Positions 12,318 through 23,372 of a stretch of DNA of 64,000 bases are shown piece after piece. Location of the stretch: the NCBI GenBank assembly GCA_018398815.1, contig CM031603.1, positions 3,554,646 to 3,618,645 on the forward strand, written 5' to 3'. The first letter of the stretch is position 1; every line of letters begins with the position of its first letter. The stretch comes from Conus ventricosus (Eukaryota > Mollusca > Gastropoda > Neogastropoda > Conidae). A model generated the notes under the pieces. That model searched no databases, was not told the DNA's origin, and was given only the letters and a program-made list of their open reading frames with translations. The translations under genes were made by a program, and so were the position numbers.

Positions 12318-12482
12318 TAAAGCACGCAATCCCAATGAAGAACTGAAGATTCATAAAGCACAGTAAACCATGAAGAAGAACCGCAGATTCATAAAGCACA
12401 GCAATCCACAGATGAAGAACTGCAGATTCATAAAGCACAAAAACCATAGAAGAACTGCAGATTCACAAAGCACAGCAGTCTA
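12318..12482. repeat. short tandem repeat, 4 copies of about 36-42 bp
   Basis: Units contain GAAGAACTGCAGATTCATAA followed by AGCACA. The left edge abuts the gap, so the array may extend into it. Confidence 0.8.
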
Positions 12483-12995
12483 TATTGAATCCCCGGAGAA
12501 CACAATTTCAGCAAAGTCCCATAGAATACAATAAACTTCGATTCGACGTACCGTTGAACTAAAACAAATATATAACTTCTCCGTGTATTGATATTACAGT
12601 GTTCACATCAATAAATTCAGCCCACCGACACACATGCGGTGGTACAATTAGAGCACATAAATAATCTTACAGGAGTTTTAAGTCACTCTCGGCGACACAG
12701 CCTTCACAACATTTTTATAACAAATACATTTTCTGGTACATATTCCGCTAGTACCGTCATCAAAAGTATCCCACATACACAATTAACTTCGATCTATTAC
12801 TGACTTGAAAGTCAGCCTCTCCACATAGTAACACTACGGAGAAAACGATGATTAAAACAAAATAAAGTAGGCGGGACACCAAAGCCTCGGCCGTTAGTTC
12901 TTGCTCTCTTCCCTTGTCTCCAATTATTATTTTCGTCATGTAGTTTCTAGGCCTATGTCATTTCCAGTTGACGTCATAATTACGTTGACGTCACA
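12483..12995. other. no gene recognised
   Basis: Non-repetitive sequence. Two TGACGTCA palindromes (CREB/ATF-type sites) stand close together at about 12,968-12,995, just before the second 51-bp block. No exon signals were identified. Confidence 0.5.
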
Positions 12996-12998
12996 GTC

Positions 12999-13313
12999 AG
13001 GTGGCGTGCACGTCGTGTTTAGTCTGGTAATTTGTCTGTCCCTTTTGTCCGGTGGCGTGCACGTCGTGTTTAGTTTTGTAATTTGTCTGTCCCTTTTGTC
13101 CGTGGCGTGCACGTCGTGTTTAGTTTTGTAATTTGTCTGTCCCTTTTGTCCGGGGGCGTGCACGTCGTGTTTATTTCTGGTAATTTGTCTGTCCCTTTTT
13201 GCCCGGGTGGCGTGCACGTCGTGTTTTAGTCTGGTAATTTTGTCTGTCCCTTTTGTCCGGGTGGAGTGCACGTCGTGTTTAGTCTGGTAATTTGTTTGTC
13301 CTTTTGTCCGGTA
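12999..13313. repeat. 51-bp minisatellite array, right block, about 6 copies
   Basis: Same unit and orientation as the block at 11,690-12,000. Later copies have homopolymer length changes (TTTTT, GGGTGG). Confidence 0.93.
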
Positions 13314-13985
13314 GAATAACATCTCATTTCTTATGTGATTGAAAAAAAAATATATATATCATTGTTTCCTTGTTATTGTTATTATTGTTATTATGCAATA
13401 TGTTAACTGTGAAAGCAATGTGATTTGTTTTAGTACTGATATGCAATGTGTTAATCAAGGATCTTAGTGAGAGTGATTTATAGATTATAATGTTCTCGGA
13501 TAAGTTTCCTTACTTAAGAAAAAGAAAAAGCTTTTTTGTGTGAAGTGTTTTTATTGTCATTAATTAATCATTAATGTTAATGATATGAAGAATTGTGATA
13601 TTTGTAAGGTTATTATGTACAACTACACACAGATGTACGCATACACGCACATGCACGCGAACACGCACCTCCGCGCACACTCCCATGCGCACTCGCATAT
13701 GCACGCACAATGCATGCACACACATGCAAAACATACAGTATAGGCTCTGACGGAAACTGAGATGAGTTAGTACTAAGGCGCATGTTTATATATCATTTGA
13801 TTTGTGCAAGTCAGTATTCAATATCCTGAGGGTTTTTTTTGTTTTTTTTATAATGTGCATGACTTTTATAACTCCTATTTTTATGTTTTGCTCTTTCTTG
13901 AAATGTAAAGTGCTGTTGAACATTTTTTTAAAAAATAGAATATGCGCTGTAGAAATAAACATCTTTTTTTCTTTTAAGTTTGTTT
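13314..13985. other. AT-rich sequence with short CACG/ATGC tract; no gene
   Basis: Contains a degenerate CACG-rich tract at about 13,625-13,730 and several A or T runs. Nothing coding was recognised. Confidence 0.5.
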
Positions 13986-13994
13986 CAGTTCTGC

Positions 13995-14205
13995 CTGCAG
14001 CCCTCTCACTTTGGCCAAACGTGCAGTCATCTCACTTTGGCCAAACGTGCAGCATCTCACATTTGGCCAAACGTGCAGCCATCTCACTTTGGCCAAACGG
14101 CAGTCATCTCACTTTGGCCAAACGTGCAGTCATCTCACTTTGGCCAAACGTGCAGTCATCTCACTTTGGCCAAACGTGCAGTCATCTCACTTTGGCCAAA
14201 CGTGA
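13995..14205. repeat. 26-bp minisatellite, about 8 copies
   Basis: Period 26 (for example 14,101 to 14,127). Each copy carries CTCACTTTGGCCAAACGTG. The core TTTGGCCAAA is a palindrome resembling paired NF-I half sites. Confidence 0.95.
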
Positions 14206-14715
14206 AATCATAACCAAGCGCAGATATTAAACATCAGATGGTCTACACTTAAATCAATGAAAGATCAAAAGTTGAAGCCACCAACACCCATGAAAAAGTT
14301 GCAATATTTCGTTGATTAGAAAACCTTTTCAAAGCACCAGCATTGGCCAACTAACAAAGAAAACAGCATCGAAATCTGTTTATTGTGAGTTTCACTGGAA
14401 AGAGTTTACTGGAACCAGAGTTCAGTGAACAAGAGTTCAGTGGAAAGAGTTGACTGAGGGATGGGGATAGAGGGAAATTATAGGAGGGCATGGAGAAAAG
14501 GGAGGGAATAGGAGGGAGGGGTGAGGGTGTGAAGGATAGAGAGCAAAGAGAGAAATGAAGGGATGGTGGTGAAATGAGCCGTGGAGTATTGGGGGGGGGG
14601 GGGGGGGGGGGGGGGGTGGGGGGTGGAGACAATAAAAACAACAAAATCATGATAATGATACTAACAATGATCATTATCATTACTGCCAGTGCCTCTGCCA
14701 CCATATCATAAGCAA
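14206..14715. other. no gene; purine-rich tract and poly-G run at 14,591-14,616
   Basis: An AGTTTACTGGAA/AGAGTTCAGTGGAA short repeat near 14,395-14,455, then a GGGA-rich tract and a 26-base G run. No coding motif was seen. Confidence 0.5.
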
Positions 14716-14900
14716 ATAAATAAATAAATAAATAAAACAAATAAATCAATCTGTAGATAAATAAATAAATACATAAAACAAATAAATCAATCTGTAGATA
14801 AATAAATGAATAAATAAAACAAATAAATCAATCTGTAGATAAATAAATGAATAAATAAATAAATAAATAAATAAATAAATAGATAGATAGATAAATACAT
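14716..14900. repeat. (AAAT)n nested in about 54-bp units
   Basis: AAATAAATAAAT blocks are separated by CAATCTGTAGAT three times, giving a larger unit built from a tetranucleotide repeat. Confidence 0.9.
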
Positions 14901-15013
14901 TCATAGACAGGAATAAACAAACGAATAAATCAGTGTCAGTTTCAAAGTGAACGACTGCAGGCGGAGATCTAAACAGATTTTTAAAGAAATTAATATGATG
15001 CCACCAACAACCT

Positions 15014-15206
15014 GGACAAACGAACCACAAGACAAAACACGACGCTGTTCGACTTCTTAGGTCTTCTCCAAGCCATCTGCACCGAATTCGACAAAGATGA
15101 GTGACTGCTCGTTCTTCATTTTCGCTGTCCCTGAGTGTTGTTTATCTTGCCTGAAAAGGCCTAAGAGGTCGAAACGCGTCGTGTTTTGTCTTGTGATTCG
15201 TTGTCC
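15014..15206. mobile_element. Penelope-like inverted-repeat end (47-bp arms)
   Basis: The left arm 15,014-15,061 is the near-perfect reverse complement of the right arm 15,160-15,206 (both contain CAAGACAAAACACGACG or its complement), around about 98 bases of spacer. The right arm is homologous to 9,990-10,047. The hairpin CTGAAAA...GAGGTC GAAA within it resembles a hammerhead core in which the conserved G8 is A, so it should be inactive. Inverted terminal arrangements are typical of Penelope-like elements; assignment is inference. Confidence 0.5.
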
Positions 15207-15312
15207 ACGTTGTGTACACGAGAGTGGATTGTCAGCGCATAGAACCTTTGGCAAGGCGCTTTCAAAATGCTTTGTTTGTTGTTGTTGTTGTTATCATTAA
15301 TTATTATTTGAA

Positions 15313-15905
15313 TTGTCCAAGATCATTCTGTAGGGTACAGTGGATCTCTTTCCAAAATCATTCTCTGCAGTATAGTGGATCTCTGTCCAAGATCATGATA
15401 TAGATACATTGATCTCACTCCAAGATAATTCTACATGGTACAATGAATCTGTGTCCAAGATTATTCTGTAGGTACTATGGATTTCTGTCCACAAGAGAGT
15501 TGATCTCTATCCAAGACTATTTTATACAGCATAGCGGGTTGCTATCCAAGACAATTTTACAGAGTACAGTCGATCTCTTCCCAAGACTGTTTTATGTGGC
15601 ATTGTATATTCCTATCCAAGACCATTCAACGGGGAACCGAAAACATTCTTGTCCGCGATCATTCACAAGGTACAGTCGATCCATTTCTAAGACCATTTTA
15701 CAGTGCAAACCCTCGTTCTCTGCCCATGACCATTCTATCCGGGTATAATTGTCCCTGACCAATACCATTCTACTGGGAAATGGAATACCGTCCAAGACTA
15801 TTCTACTGGAAGATGGAATACCTGTCCAAGACTGTTGTACTGGGAAGATGGAATACCTGTCCAAGACTGTTGTACTGGAAGATGGAATACCTGCCCAAGA
15901 CGTTA
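15313..15905. repeat. 35-bp minisatellite, about 17 copies, divergence falling left to right
   Basis: Each unit begins CCAAGA(C/T) followed by (C/T)ATTCT. Leftmost units share only scattered words, whereas the last three (about 15,798-15,900) are almost identical and carry GAAGATGGAATACCTGTCC. The gradient suggests recent amplification at the right edge. Confidence 0.88.
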
Positions 15906-16117
15906 AGGTACATATGCAGAGACAATGTTATATCATTGTGGCCTGTAGAATATAATTTGATATGTGCGTGTATTTTGACATGTTTTCTTTATCTTATTAT
16001 CATTTTTTTTAATCATCAGATTGATGAGGACACATTTGTGAACTGAAGAGAAATTACACACCATATGACATTTGATGGGACAAACATGAAACTCGATATA
16101 CGATAATTGAATACATA

Positions 16118-16172
16118 CACAGAGACAGACACACAGACAGACACACAGACAGACACACAGACAGACACACAC
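16118..16172. repeat. (CAGACA)n microsatellite
   Basis: Alternating CAGACAGA and CACA blocks. Confidence 0.93.
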
Positions 16173-16207
16173 AGCTCCTCATCCCGTCATCATGCCTGAG
16201 GACAAAG

Positions 16208-19200
16208 GGTTTGCCCCACTAGCCGCAAGGCTCTTTCAGGGAACGGTTGGGCCTACTACCACACTGGGCCGCAAGGCCCTTTCAGGGAACGGTGGGGCCT
16301 ACTTTCCACACTGGCCGGGAAGGCCCTTTCAGGAATGGTAGGACCTACTACCACACTGGCCGGCAAGGCCCTTTCAGGGAAAAGGGGGGCCTACTACAAC
16401 ACTGGCCAGCAAGGCCCTTTCAGGGAACGGTGGGGCCGACTACCACACTGGCCGGCAAGGCCCTTTCACGAACGGTGGGGCCGACTACCACACAGGCCGG
16501 CAAGGTCCTTTCAGGGAACGGGGGGGCCTACTACCACACTGACCGGCAAAGTCCTTTCAGGAACGGTGGAGCCGACTACACACACTGGCCGGCAAGGTCC
16601 TTTTAGGGAATGGTGGGGCCGACTACCACACTGCCGGCAAGGCCCTTTCGGGGAACGGGGGGCCGACACCCACTGGCCGGGGGCCCCTTTTCGGGAAGGG
16701 TGGACCTACTACCACACGGGCCGGGCAAGGCCCTTTCGGGGAAGGTAGGCCCCAAAACAACCACACGGCCCGGGCGGGGCCCCTTTCAGGAACGGGGGCC
16801 TACTACCACACGGCCGGGAAAGGGCTTTTTCAGGGAAGGTGGGCCGCCACCACCCGGGCCCGGGAAAGGCCCTTTCAGGGAAGGGTGGGACCCCCCACAC
16901 GGCCGGCAAGGCCCTTCAGGGAACGTGGGGCCCGGACTACAACCCCCAAAGGGCCCCTTTCGAACGTGCGGCCACACCACACTGCCGAAAGGGCCCCTTT
17001 CGGGAACGGGGGACCACTACCACAGGGGCCGGCAACCCCTTTTCAGGAAGGGTAGGACCTACACCAACTGGCCGGCGGGGGGCCCTTTCAGGGAACGGTG
17101 GGGCCTACACCACACGGCCGGCAAGGCCTTTGGGAAACGGGGGGCCACTACCACACGGCCGGAAAGGGCCCCTTTCGGGGAACGTAGGCCACTCCCAAAA
17201 CGGCCGAAAGGGCCCCTTTCGGGGACTTTTGGGCCTACTACCACACGGCTGGCAAGGCCCCTTTTCAGGGAACGGGGGGCCAACACCACACGGCCGGAAA
17301 GGGCCCTTTCGGGGAACGGGGGGGCCACTACCACATGGCCGGCAAGGCCCTTTCAGGGAACGGGGGGGCCTACTACCACACTGGCCGCAAGCCCTTTTCG
17401 GGGAAGGGAAGGACCTACACCACACTGGCCGGAAAGGCCCTTTCAGGGAACGGGGGGGCCTACTACAACACGGCCCAAAGGCCCTTTCAGGAATGGTAGG
17501 ACCACTACCACACTGGCCGGCAAGGCCCTTTCAGGGAACGGGGGGCCTACTAAAACACGGCCAGCAAGGCACAAGACAACACACAACAGACACACACAGC
17601 TCCTCATCCCGTCATCAGGGCCTAGGAAAAAGGGTTTTTTCCCCCACAGCCGGCAAGGCCTTTCGGGAACGTGGGGCCACACCACACGGCCCGGGCAAGG
17701 CCCTTCGGGAACGGTGGGCCTACACCACACTGGCCGCAAGGCCCTTTCGGGGAATGGTAGGACCTACTACCACACTGCCGGGCAAGGCCCTTCAGGGAAC
17801 GGTGGGGCCACAAAACACGGCCAGCAACCCCCTTTCCCGGGGAATGGTGGGGCCGACTACCACACGGGCCCGCAAGGCCCTTTACGGAACGGTGGGGCCG
17901 ACTACCACACGGGCCCGGGCAAGGCCCTTTTCAGGGAACGGTGGGCCTACTACCACACGACCGGCAAAGTCCTTTCGGGGAACGGTGGAGCCGACTACCA
18001 CACTGGCCGGCAAGGTCCTTTTGGGGAACGGTGGGGCCGACTACCCCCACTGGCCGCAAGGCCCTTTCGGGGAACGGTGGGGCCGACTACCACACTGGCC
18101 GGCAAGTCCTTTTCAGGGAAGGGTAGGACCTACTACCACACGGGCCGGCAAGGCCCTTTCAGGAAACGGTGGGGGCCGACTCCCCACACTGGCCGGCAAG
18201 GCCCCTTTTCAGGGAACGGTGGGGCCGACTACCACACGGGCCGGCAAGGCCCTTTCAGGGAACGGTGGGACCTACAACCCCACACTGGCCCGGGCAAGGC
18301 CCTTTCGGGGAAAAGGAGGACCAACTACCACACTGGCCGGCGAGGCCCTTTCGGGGAAAACGGTGGGCCTACAACCACACTGGGCCGGCAAGGCCTTTCA
18401 GGGAACGGTGGGGCCTACTACCACACTGGCCGCAAGGCCCTTTCGGGGAACGGTAGGACCTACTACCACACTGGCCGCAAGGCCCCTTTCAGGGAACGGT
18501 GGGGCCTACTACCACACGGGCCCGGGCAAAGTCCTTTCAGGGAACTGTGGGGCCAACTACCAAACTGGCCAGTCAAGGCCCTTTTCACACGAACGGTGGG
18601 GTCCGGACTAAGCCACAGGCGGCCGGCAAAGTCCCTTCAGGAATGGTGGGGCGCGGACTACCACACTGGCCGGCAAGACCCTTTTCAGGGAACGTGGTCT
18701 ACTACCACGGCTGGCCGGGCAAGGGCGCCTTTCAGGGAACGGTGTTGGCCCTACACCACACTGGCCGCAAGGCCCTTTCAGGGAACGGATGGGGCCCTAC
18801 TACCACACTGGCCAGGCAAGGCCATTCAGGAGGAACGGTGGGGACCTACTACCACATGGCCGGCAAGGGCCCATTCCTGAACGTTGGGGCCGGACTACAC
18901 ACTGGCCGGCAAGGTGGCCCTTTCAGGGAACGGTAAGGGACCTACTACCACACTGGCCGTGCAAGGCCCTGTTCACGAACGGTTGGGCGCGGAGCTGACC
19001 ACACTTGGACGGCACAGTCCTTTCAGGAATGGTTTGACCCACTACCAACACTGGCCGGCAAATTCCGGGGGTGTTCAGGGAATGGTGAGGTGCCGACTAC
19101 CACACTGGCCTGCAAGGCCCTTTTTATGGAACCGTGGGGCCTACTACCACACTGGCCGCAATGGCCCTTTCAGGGAACGGTCGGGCTCGACTAACCACAC

Positions 19201-19540
19201 TGGCTGGGCAAGGCCTTTCAGGGAACGGTGGGGTGCCGGCCAACCACACTGGCCGCAAGGCCCTTTCAGAACGGTGGGGCCGACTACCACACTGGCCCGC
19301 AAGGTCCCCTTTCAGGGAATCGGTGGGGACCACTACCACACTGGCCGGCAAGGCCCTTTCAGGGAATGGTGGGGCCGACTACCACACTGGCGCGGCAAGG
19401 CCCTTTCAGGAACGTGGGGGCCGACACCACATGGCCGGCAAGGCCCTTTTCAGGGAACGGTGGGGGGCCGACTACCAACACTGGCCGGCAAAGTCGCTTT
19501 CAGGGAATGGTGGGGGCCGACTACCATGGCAGGATGAACT
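16208..19540. repeat. 46-bp GC-rich minisatellite array, about 70 copies
   Basis: Units contain GGCCGGCAAGGCCCTTTCAG and GGAACGGTGGGGCC. The period is 45-48 because of frequent single-base indels in G and C runs, densest at about 16,640-18,500. A short non-array segment at 17,575-17,640 repeats the sequence that precedes the array at about 16,165-16,215 (CAGCTCCTCATCCCGTCATCA), so the array restarts once. A very long open frame through here is a by-product of a stop-poor repeat. Confidence 0.95.
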
Positions 19541-20174
19541 GTCGTCTTCGGTTCATGTTCGCCAATGACAACTCATTATCGTCCCTTAAGATGAAACCCA
19601 TCTGTCCGATTTAGAGGAGGAGAGACTGAAGACGGCCATGTCTTGTACTGGAGTGGGAAGAAGACAGCATGCACATGGGGGTGGGGATTTGAAAATTAAA
19701 AAGAACTGCACATGAGTACTGAACTTGGATGCGCCTGTTTCCAGCAGATCACGGCCATCCCCTCTGTGATCAAGATTGATTTAACATCATATCAGTGCAA
19801 GTGTAGCTCAGACATTAGACTGCTAAGATACTTATTCTTCCCCCCCGGCCCCCCTCCCCTCCCCCCCCCCCCCCCCTCCCCTCTCTCCCCCTTGTCCTTT
19901 GTCTCTCCTTGCTGTCCATTAACACTCCCATTTCTATAGTGAATCATGGATCAACCCCAACATTCAGTATTGCCCTCCACTCCCACCTCTGCCCTCCCCC
20001 CCCCCCCCCCCCCCCCCCCCTTTTTAAAAAAACAAACATGAACTGCGCTCAGTGACTCAAGACAAACCACCATCATACATCTTCCCTCTGATGTCATTCC
20101 CTGTTGATGTGTCCTACGACACGAAACGGTCGGGGCCATCCCCTCTCTCCAGGTACTTCTTTTTGGGGGCCACC
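19541..20174. other. no gene; two poly-C tracts
   Basis: C-rich tracts at about 19,841-19,878 and 19,998-20,021. The rest shows no recognisable coding or repeat structure. Confidence 0.5.
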
Positions 20175-20545
20175 TTATCCCTTACTTATGTCTAGATGAC
20201 CTTGGCGCAATACAACATTGTGAGAAACATGTCTAGGATGACCTGGGTCCTACAACATTGTGATGAAACATGTCTAATGACCTTGGTGCTACAACATTGT
20301 GAATGAAACAGTCTAGATGGCCTTTGGTCGCTACAGAACATTTGTGTGAAGACATGTCTAGGACCTTGGTCGCTACAACATTGTGATGAAACATGTCTAG
20401 ATGACCTTGGTCGCTACAACATTGTGATGAAACATGTCTAGATGACCTTGGTCGCTACAACATGTGATGAAACATGTCTAGATGACCTTGGTCGCTACAA
20501 CATTGTGATGAAACATGTCTAGATGACCTTGGTCGCTACACATTG
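20175..20545. repeat. 41-bp minisatellite, about 9 copies
   Basis: Period 41 (20,401 to 20,442). Unit words are GATGACCTTGGTCGCTACAA and ATTGTGATGAAACATGTCTA; left copies carry small indels. Confidence 0.95.
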
Positions 20546-20904
20546 TGATGATTAAATTTAAAAGTAGAGTAGCAGAACAAAAAAAGAGTGAAAAAAAGCT
20601 GTCTGAAATTCATTCTTCACAAGACAGTTGTTTTTCTTTTAAGTCTACGCCCTCCCCTCCTCCCCCCACCTCTTCCCTCAAGATCTATGTTCACATTGTT
20701 CTACGTCCCTGTCCATGGCTGAGAACTATCAAGCGACTTCCAATGGGTCAGCTGCCCCAGATCAGAGATATTGATCGAATGACCACAGATTGCATGTTGC
20801 CACCCACATGAAGCGTACACGTCCGGCTGCCCCTTTTGGGTCAATAGGTCCAAATTTAGTCACGTGACGTAAATGGATAATAAAATACGGTGCCTCAGGG
20901 TGAA
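20546..20904. other. no feature recognised
   Basis: A-rich start, then mixed sequence. No convincing ORF, splice pair or repeat was seen. Confidence 0.5.
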
Positions 20905-21495
20905 TTAAAGATTCTGTGACCCAACTTTGATCATGGTGACCCAGACTGGTGTTTAGTGTTTTCATAAAAAACACTGTGTGACCCACATTTCATCATGGTG
21001 ACCCAGACAGATGTTTAGTGTTTTCATTAAAAAAATTGTGACCCAAATTGGATCATGGTGACCCAGACAGATGTGAAGTGTTTTCTGAAAAATTCTGTGA
21101 CCCACATTTGATCATAGTGACCCAGGCAGATGTTCGATGTTTTCTTAAAGATTCTGTGACCCACATTTGATCATGGTGACCCAGACAGATGTTTAATGTT
21201 TCCCTACTGATTATGTGACACACGTTTGATCACAGTGACCCAGACAGATGTTTATATATATTTTTTTAAGATTCTGTGACCCACATTTGATCAAGGTGAC
21301 CCAGACAGATGTTTAATGTTTCTCTACAGATTCTTTGACACACGTTTGATCATAGTGACCCAGATAGATGTGTAGCGTTTGCTTAAAGATTCTGTGACCC
21401 ACGTTTGATCGTAGCGACCCATACAGAAGTTTAGTGTTTTCTTAAAGATTCTGTGACTCACATTTGATCATGGTGACCCATACAGATGCTTAGTG
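20905..21495. repeat. about 59-bp diverged minisatellite, about 10 copies
   Basis: Units contain GATTCTGTGACCCACATTTG and ATCATGGTGACCCAGACAG, with 10-20% differences between copies. Confidence 0.9.
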
Positions 21496-22140
21496 CTATG
21501 TGGCTAAGACGTTTATCCACATCTAAATTAAATGTCAAGCATTCCAATAAATTTTCGACCCAGACTAGGGTTAAAATCACAATTAGTCACAAGGATCCGT
21601 AATACATCATGGAGATTCCAGCCGAAGGTAAAGGTCGGATGATCCATAGTGGGCTATGGGGAACCATACCTGGGTTTCAAGGTAAAGAACTCAAACGGGC
21701 TTTGTGATCCACACTGAGAGAGAAGTTGGTGAACCAGAACTGGTCCTGTCTGAAGTATCCATTGTGGATCACTTGACCTTCATTGAGGGTCTGAGTTCCT
21801 GTGAAAGCTTTGAATTATTTAACATTAATTCTAACATGACTCTGGGTCTTTGTTACATGTAATGGATCACTTGACCTTTAACCTGTATCGCCAACACCCT
21901 GGCCTGTTTCAGGCCACCTGACTTTAAAGCCATGGATCGTCAAGACCCATTTTAATTCTGCTCACCTTCACTCTTTGTCTGGGTCATTTTACCTCTTACT
22001 CGATCTGTTTCTTAAGTAAGCATTAGTATCACCCCAGTCATTGTGACCCTGTCTTGGGAACATGATTTTTAACTTTGACCTTGATCTTTGACCTTTTGTG
22101 TAGACTGCTTTATATGTATGTTTTTATTTTTTAGTTCACT
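21496..22140. other. no gene; possible decayed continuation of the 59-bp repeat
   Basis: Scattered GGATCACTTGACCTT and GTGATCCACA words resemble the repeat to the left, but no regular period can be seen. Confidence 0.4.
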
Positions 22141-22149
22141 CATGTCATT

Positions 22150-22338
22150 TCCGTTACTACTACTTCTACTACTACAACTACTCCTACTACTGTTGTTGCT
22201 GCCGCTGCCGCTACTATTGCTGCTATTGATATTATTGTCATTGTCAACTATCATGCTCATATTGTTATTATTATTATTTTTATCACCATTGTTATCACCA
22301 TTATTATTGTTATTACCCTTATTATTATGATTATTATC

Positions 22339-22399
<61 letters not shown>

Positions 22400-22430
22400 T
22401 ATTGTTGTTGTTGTTGTTACGAACTTTACT
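22150..22430. repeat. trinucleotide tracts (ACT, GCT, ATT, TTG)
   Basis: Long ATT run (about 22,341-22,396) flanked by other triplet tracts. Confidence 0.93.
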
Positions 22431-22548
22431 ACCATTACAATCATTTTCACTAGCATTTTCATACCAGTTAATGTTCATCATCATCATTGTTGTTGTTGCT
22501 GTCACTGATCAACTTGTAAACATTTATTTCCCACAAATGATCAAAGAC

Positions 22549-22550
<2 letters not shown>

Positions 22551-22606
<56 letters not shown>
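22551..22606. repeat. (CA)n microsatellite
   Basis: Uninterrupted CA dinucleotides. Confidence 0.97.
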
Positions 22607-22608
<2 letters not shown>

Positions 22609-23359
22609 GATGACAATGGCGCAAGGATAAGTTGGTACCCAAGGTCTGACCAGCGACTTGGGCCAAATAAAGCACAGGTCAGACACCTCCTAAGTCGTAT
22701 GCTTGACACCCTCGTCTTAAATTTTCTCACTTGAGTCATTAATTATTTCATCCATCAGCTGTGAATCGTGTGCATTGTGGTCTATTCCTTTCTCTGTCGT
22801 TGGCAGATGCACTGAATAGAGCTGTGAGTGGGAAACCTGAAGAACAAATGGGCCACACAGAATTGAGTTTCTGTACAGAGCTTGAAGACATGGATATTAC
22901 ACAGGAGCCACCAGTCTGTGGGACAACCATGTCCAACCTGCAAAAAGCAACAAAGGCAGATGAAGATATGAACCTGTTGATGAAAATCATACTGGAAGGA
23001 TGACCTGAAGAAAGAAAGCTCAATCAGAAAACATGCAAGCATTTCTCCTGTCCCGGGATGAACTGTCAGTACAAAACAGTGTGATTTTCAAGGCAACAAG
23101 TGGTTGTACCCAAGGAAATGAGACATCATTTCTTACAGAAAATGCACGTAAGTCATGCTGGTATTCAGGGATGTATCAGACGAGGAAGAGAAGTTGCATA
23201 CTGGCCTGGAATGAATTCTGATTTTGAGATTTTCGTCAAAGATTGTCAAACTTGCCAAGAGTTCAGCCAGTCAACAAAAGAACCACTCATCAGCAGGGAA
23301 ATACCTGAGTTGCCATGGCAGTATCTGGCTGCCGATTTGTTTGAATGCAAAAAGAAAAC

Positions 23360-23372
23360 TTATTTGGTAGTG
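23360..23372. repeat. target-site duplication, left copy
   Basis: TTATTTGGTAGTG, repeated exactly at 24,155-24,167. Removing one copy plus the insert restores the integrase reading across the junction. Confidence 0.85.

Noticed and set aside
17590..17620. Hammerhead core candidate (complement of TCATCAG)
   Set aside because: CTGATGA is present on the minus strand, but no stem II plus GAAA follows it.
16610..18880. Open frame of more than 700 codons rich in Gly, Pro, Arg and Thr
   Set aside because: It runs through the error-dense 46-bp array and changes phase with random indels; the repeat is simply poor in stops. No domain and no conserved start.
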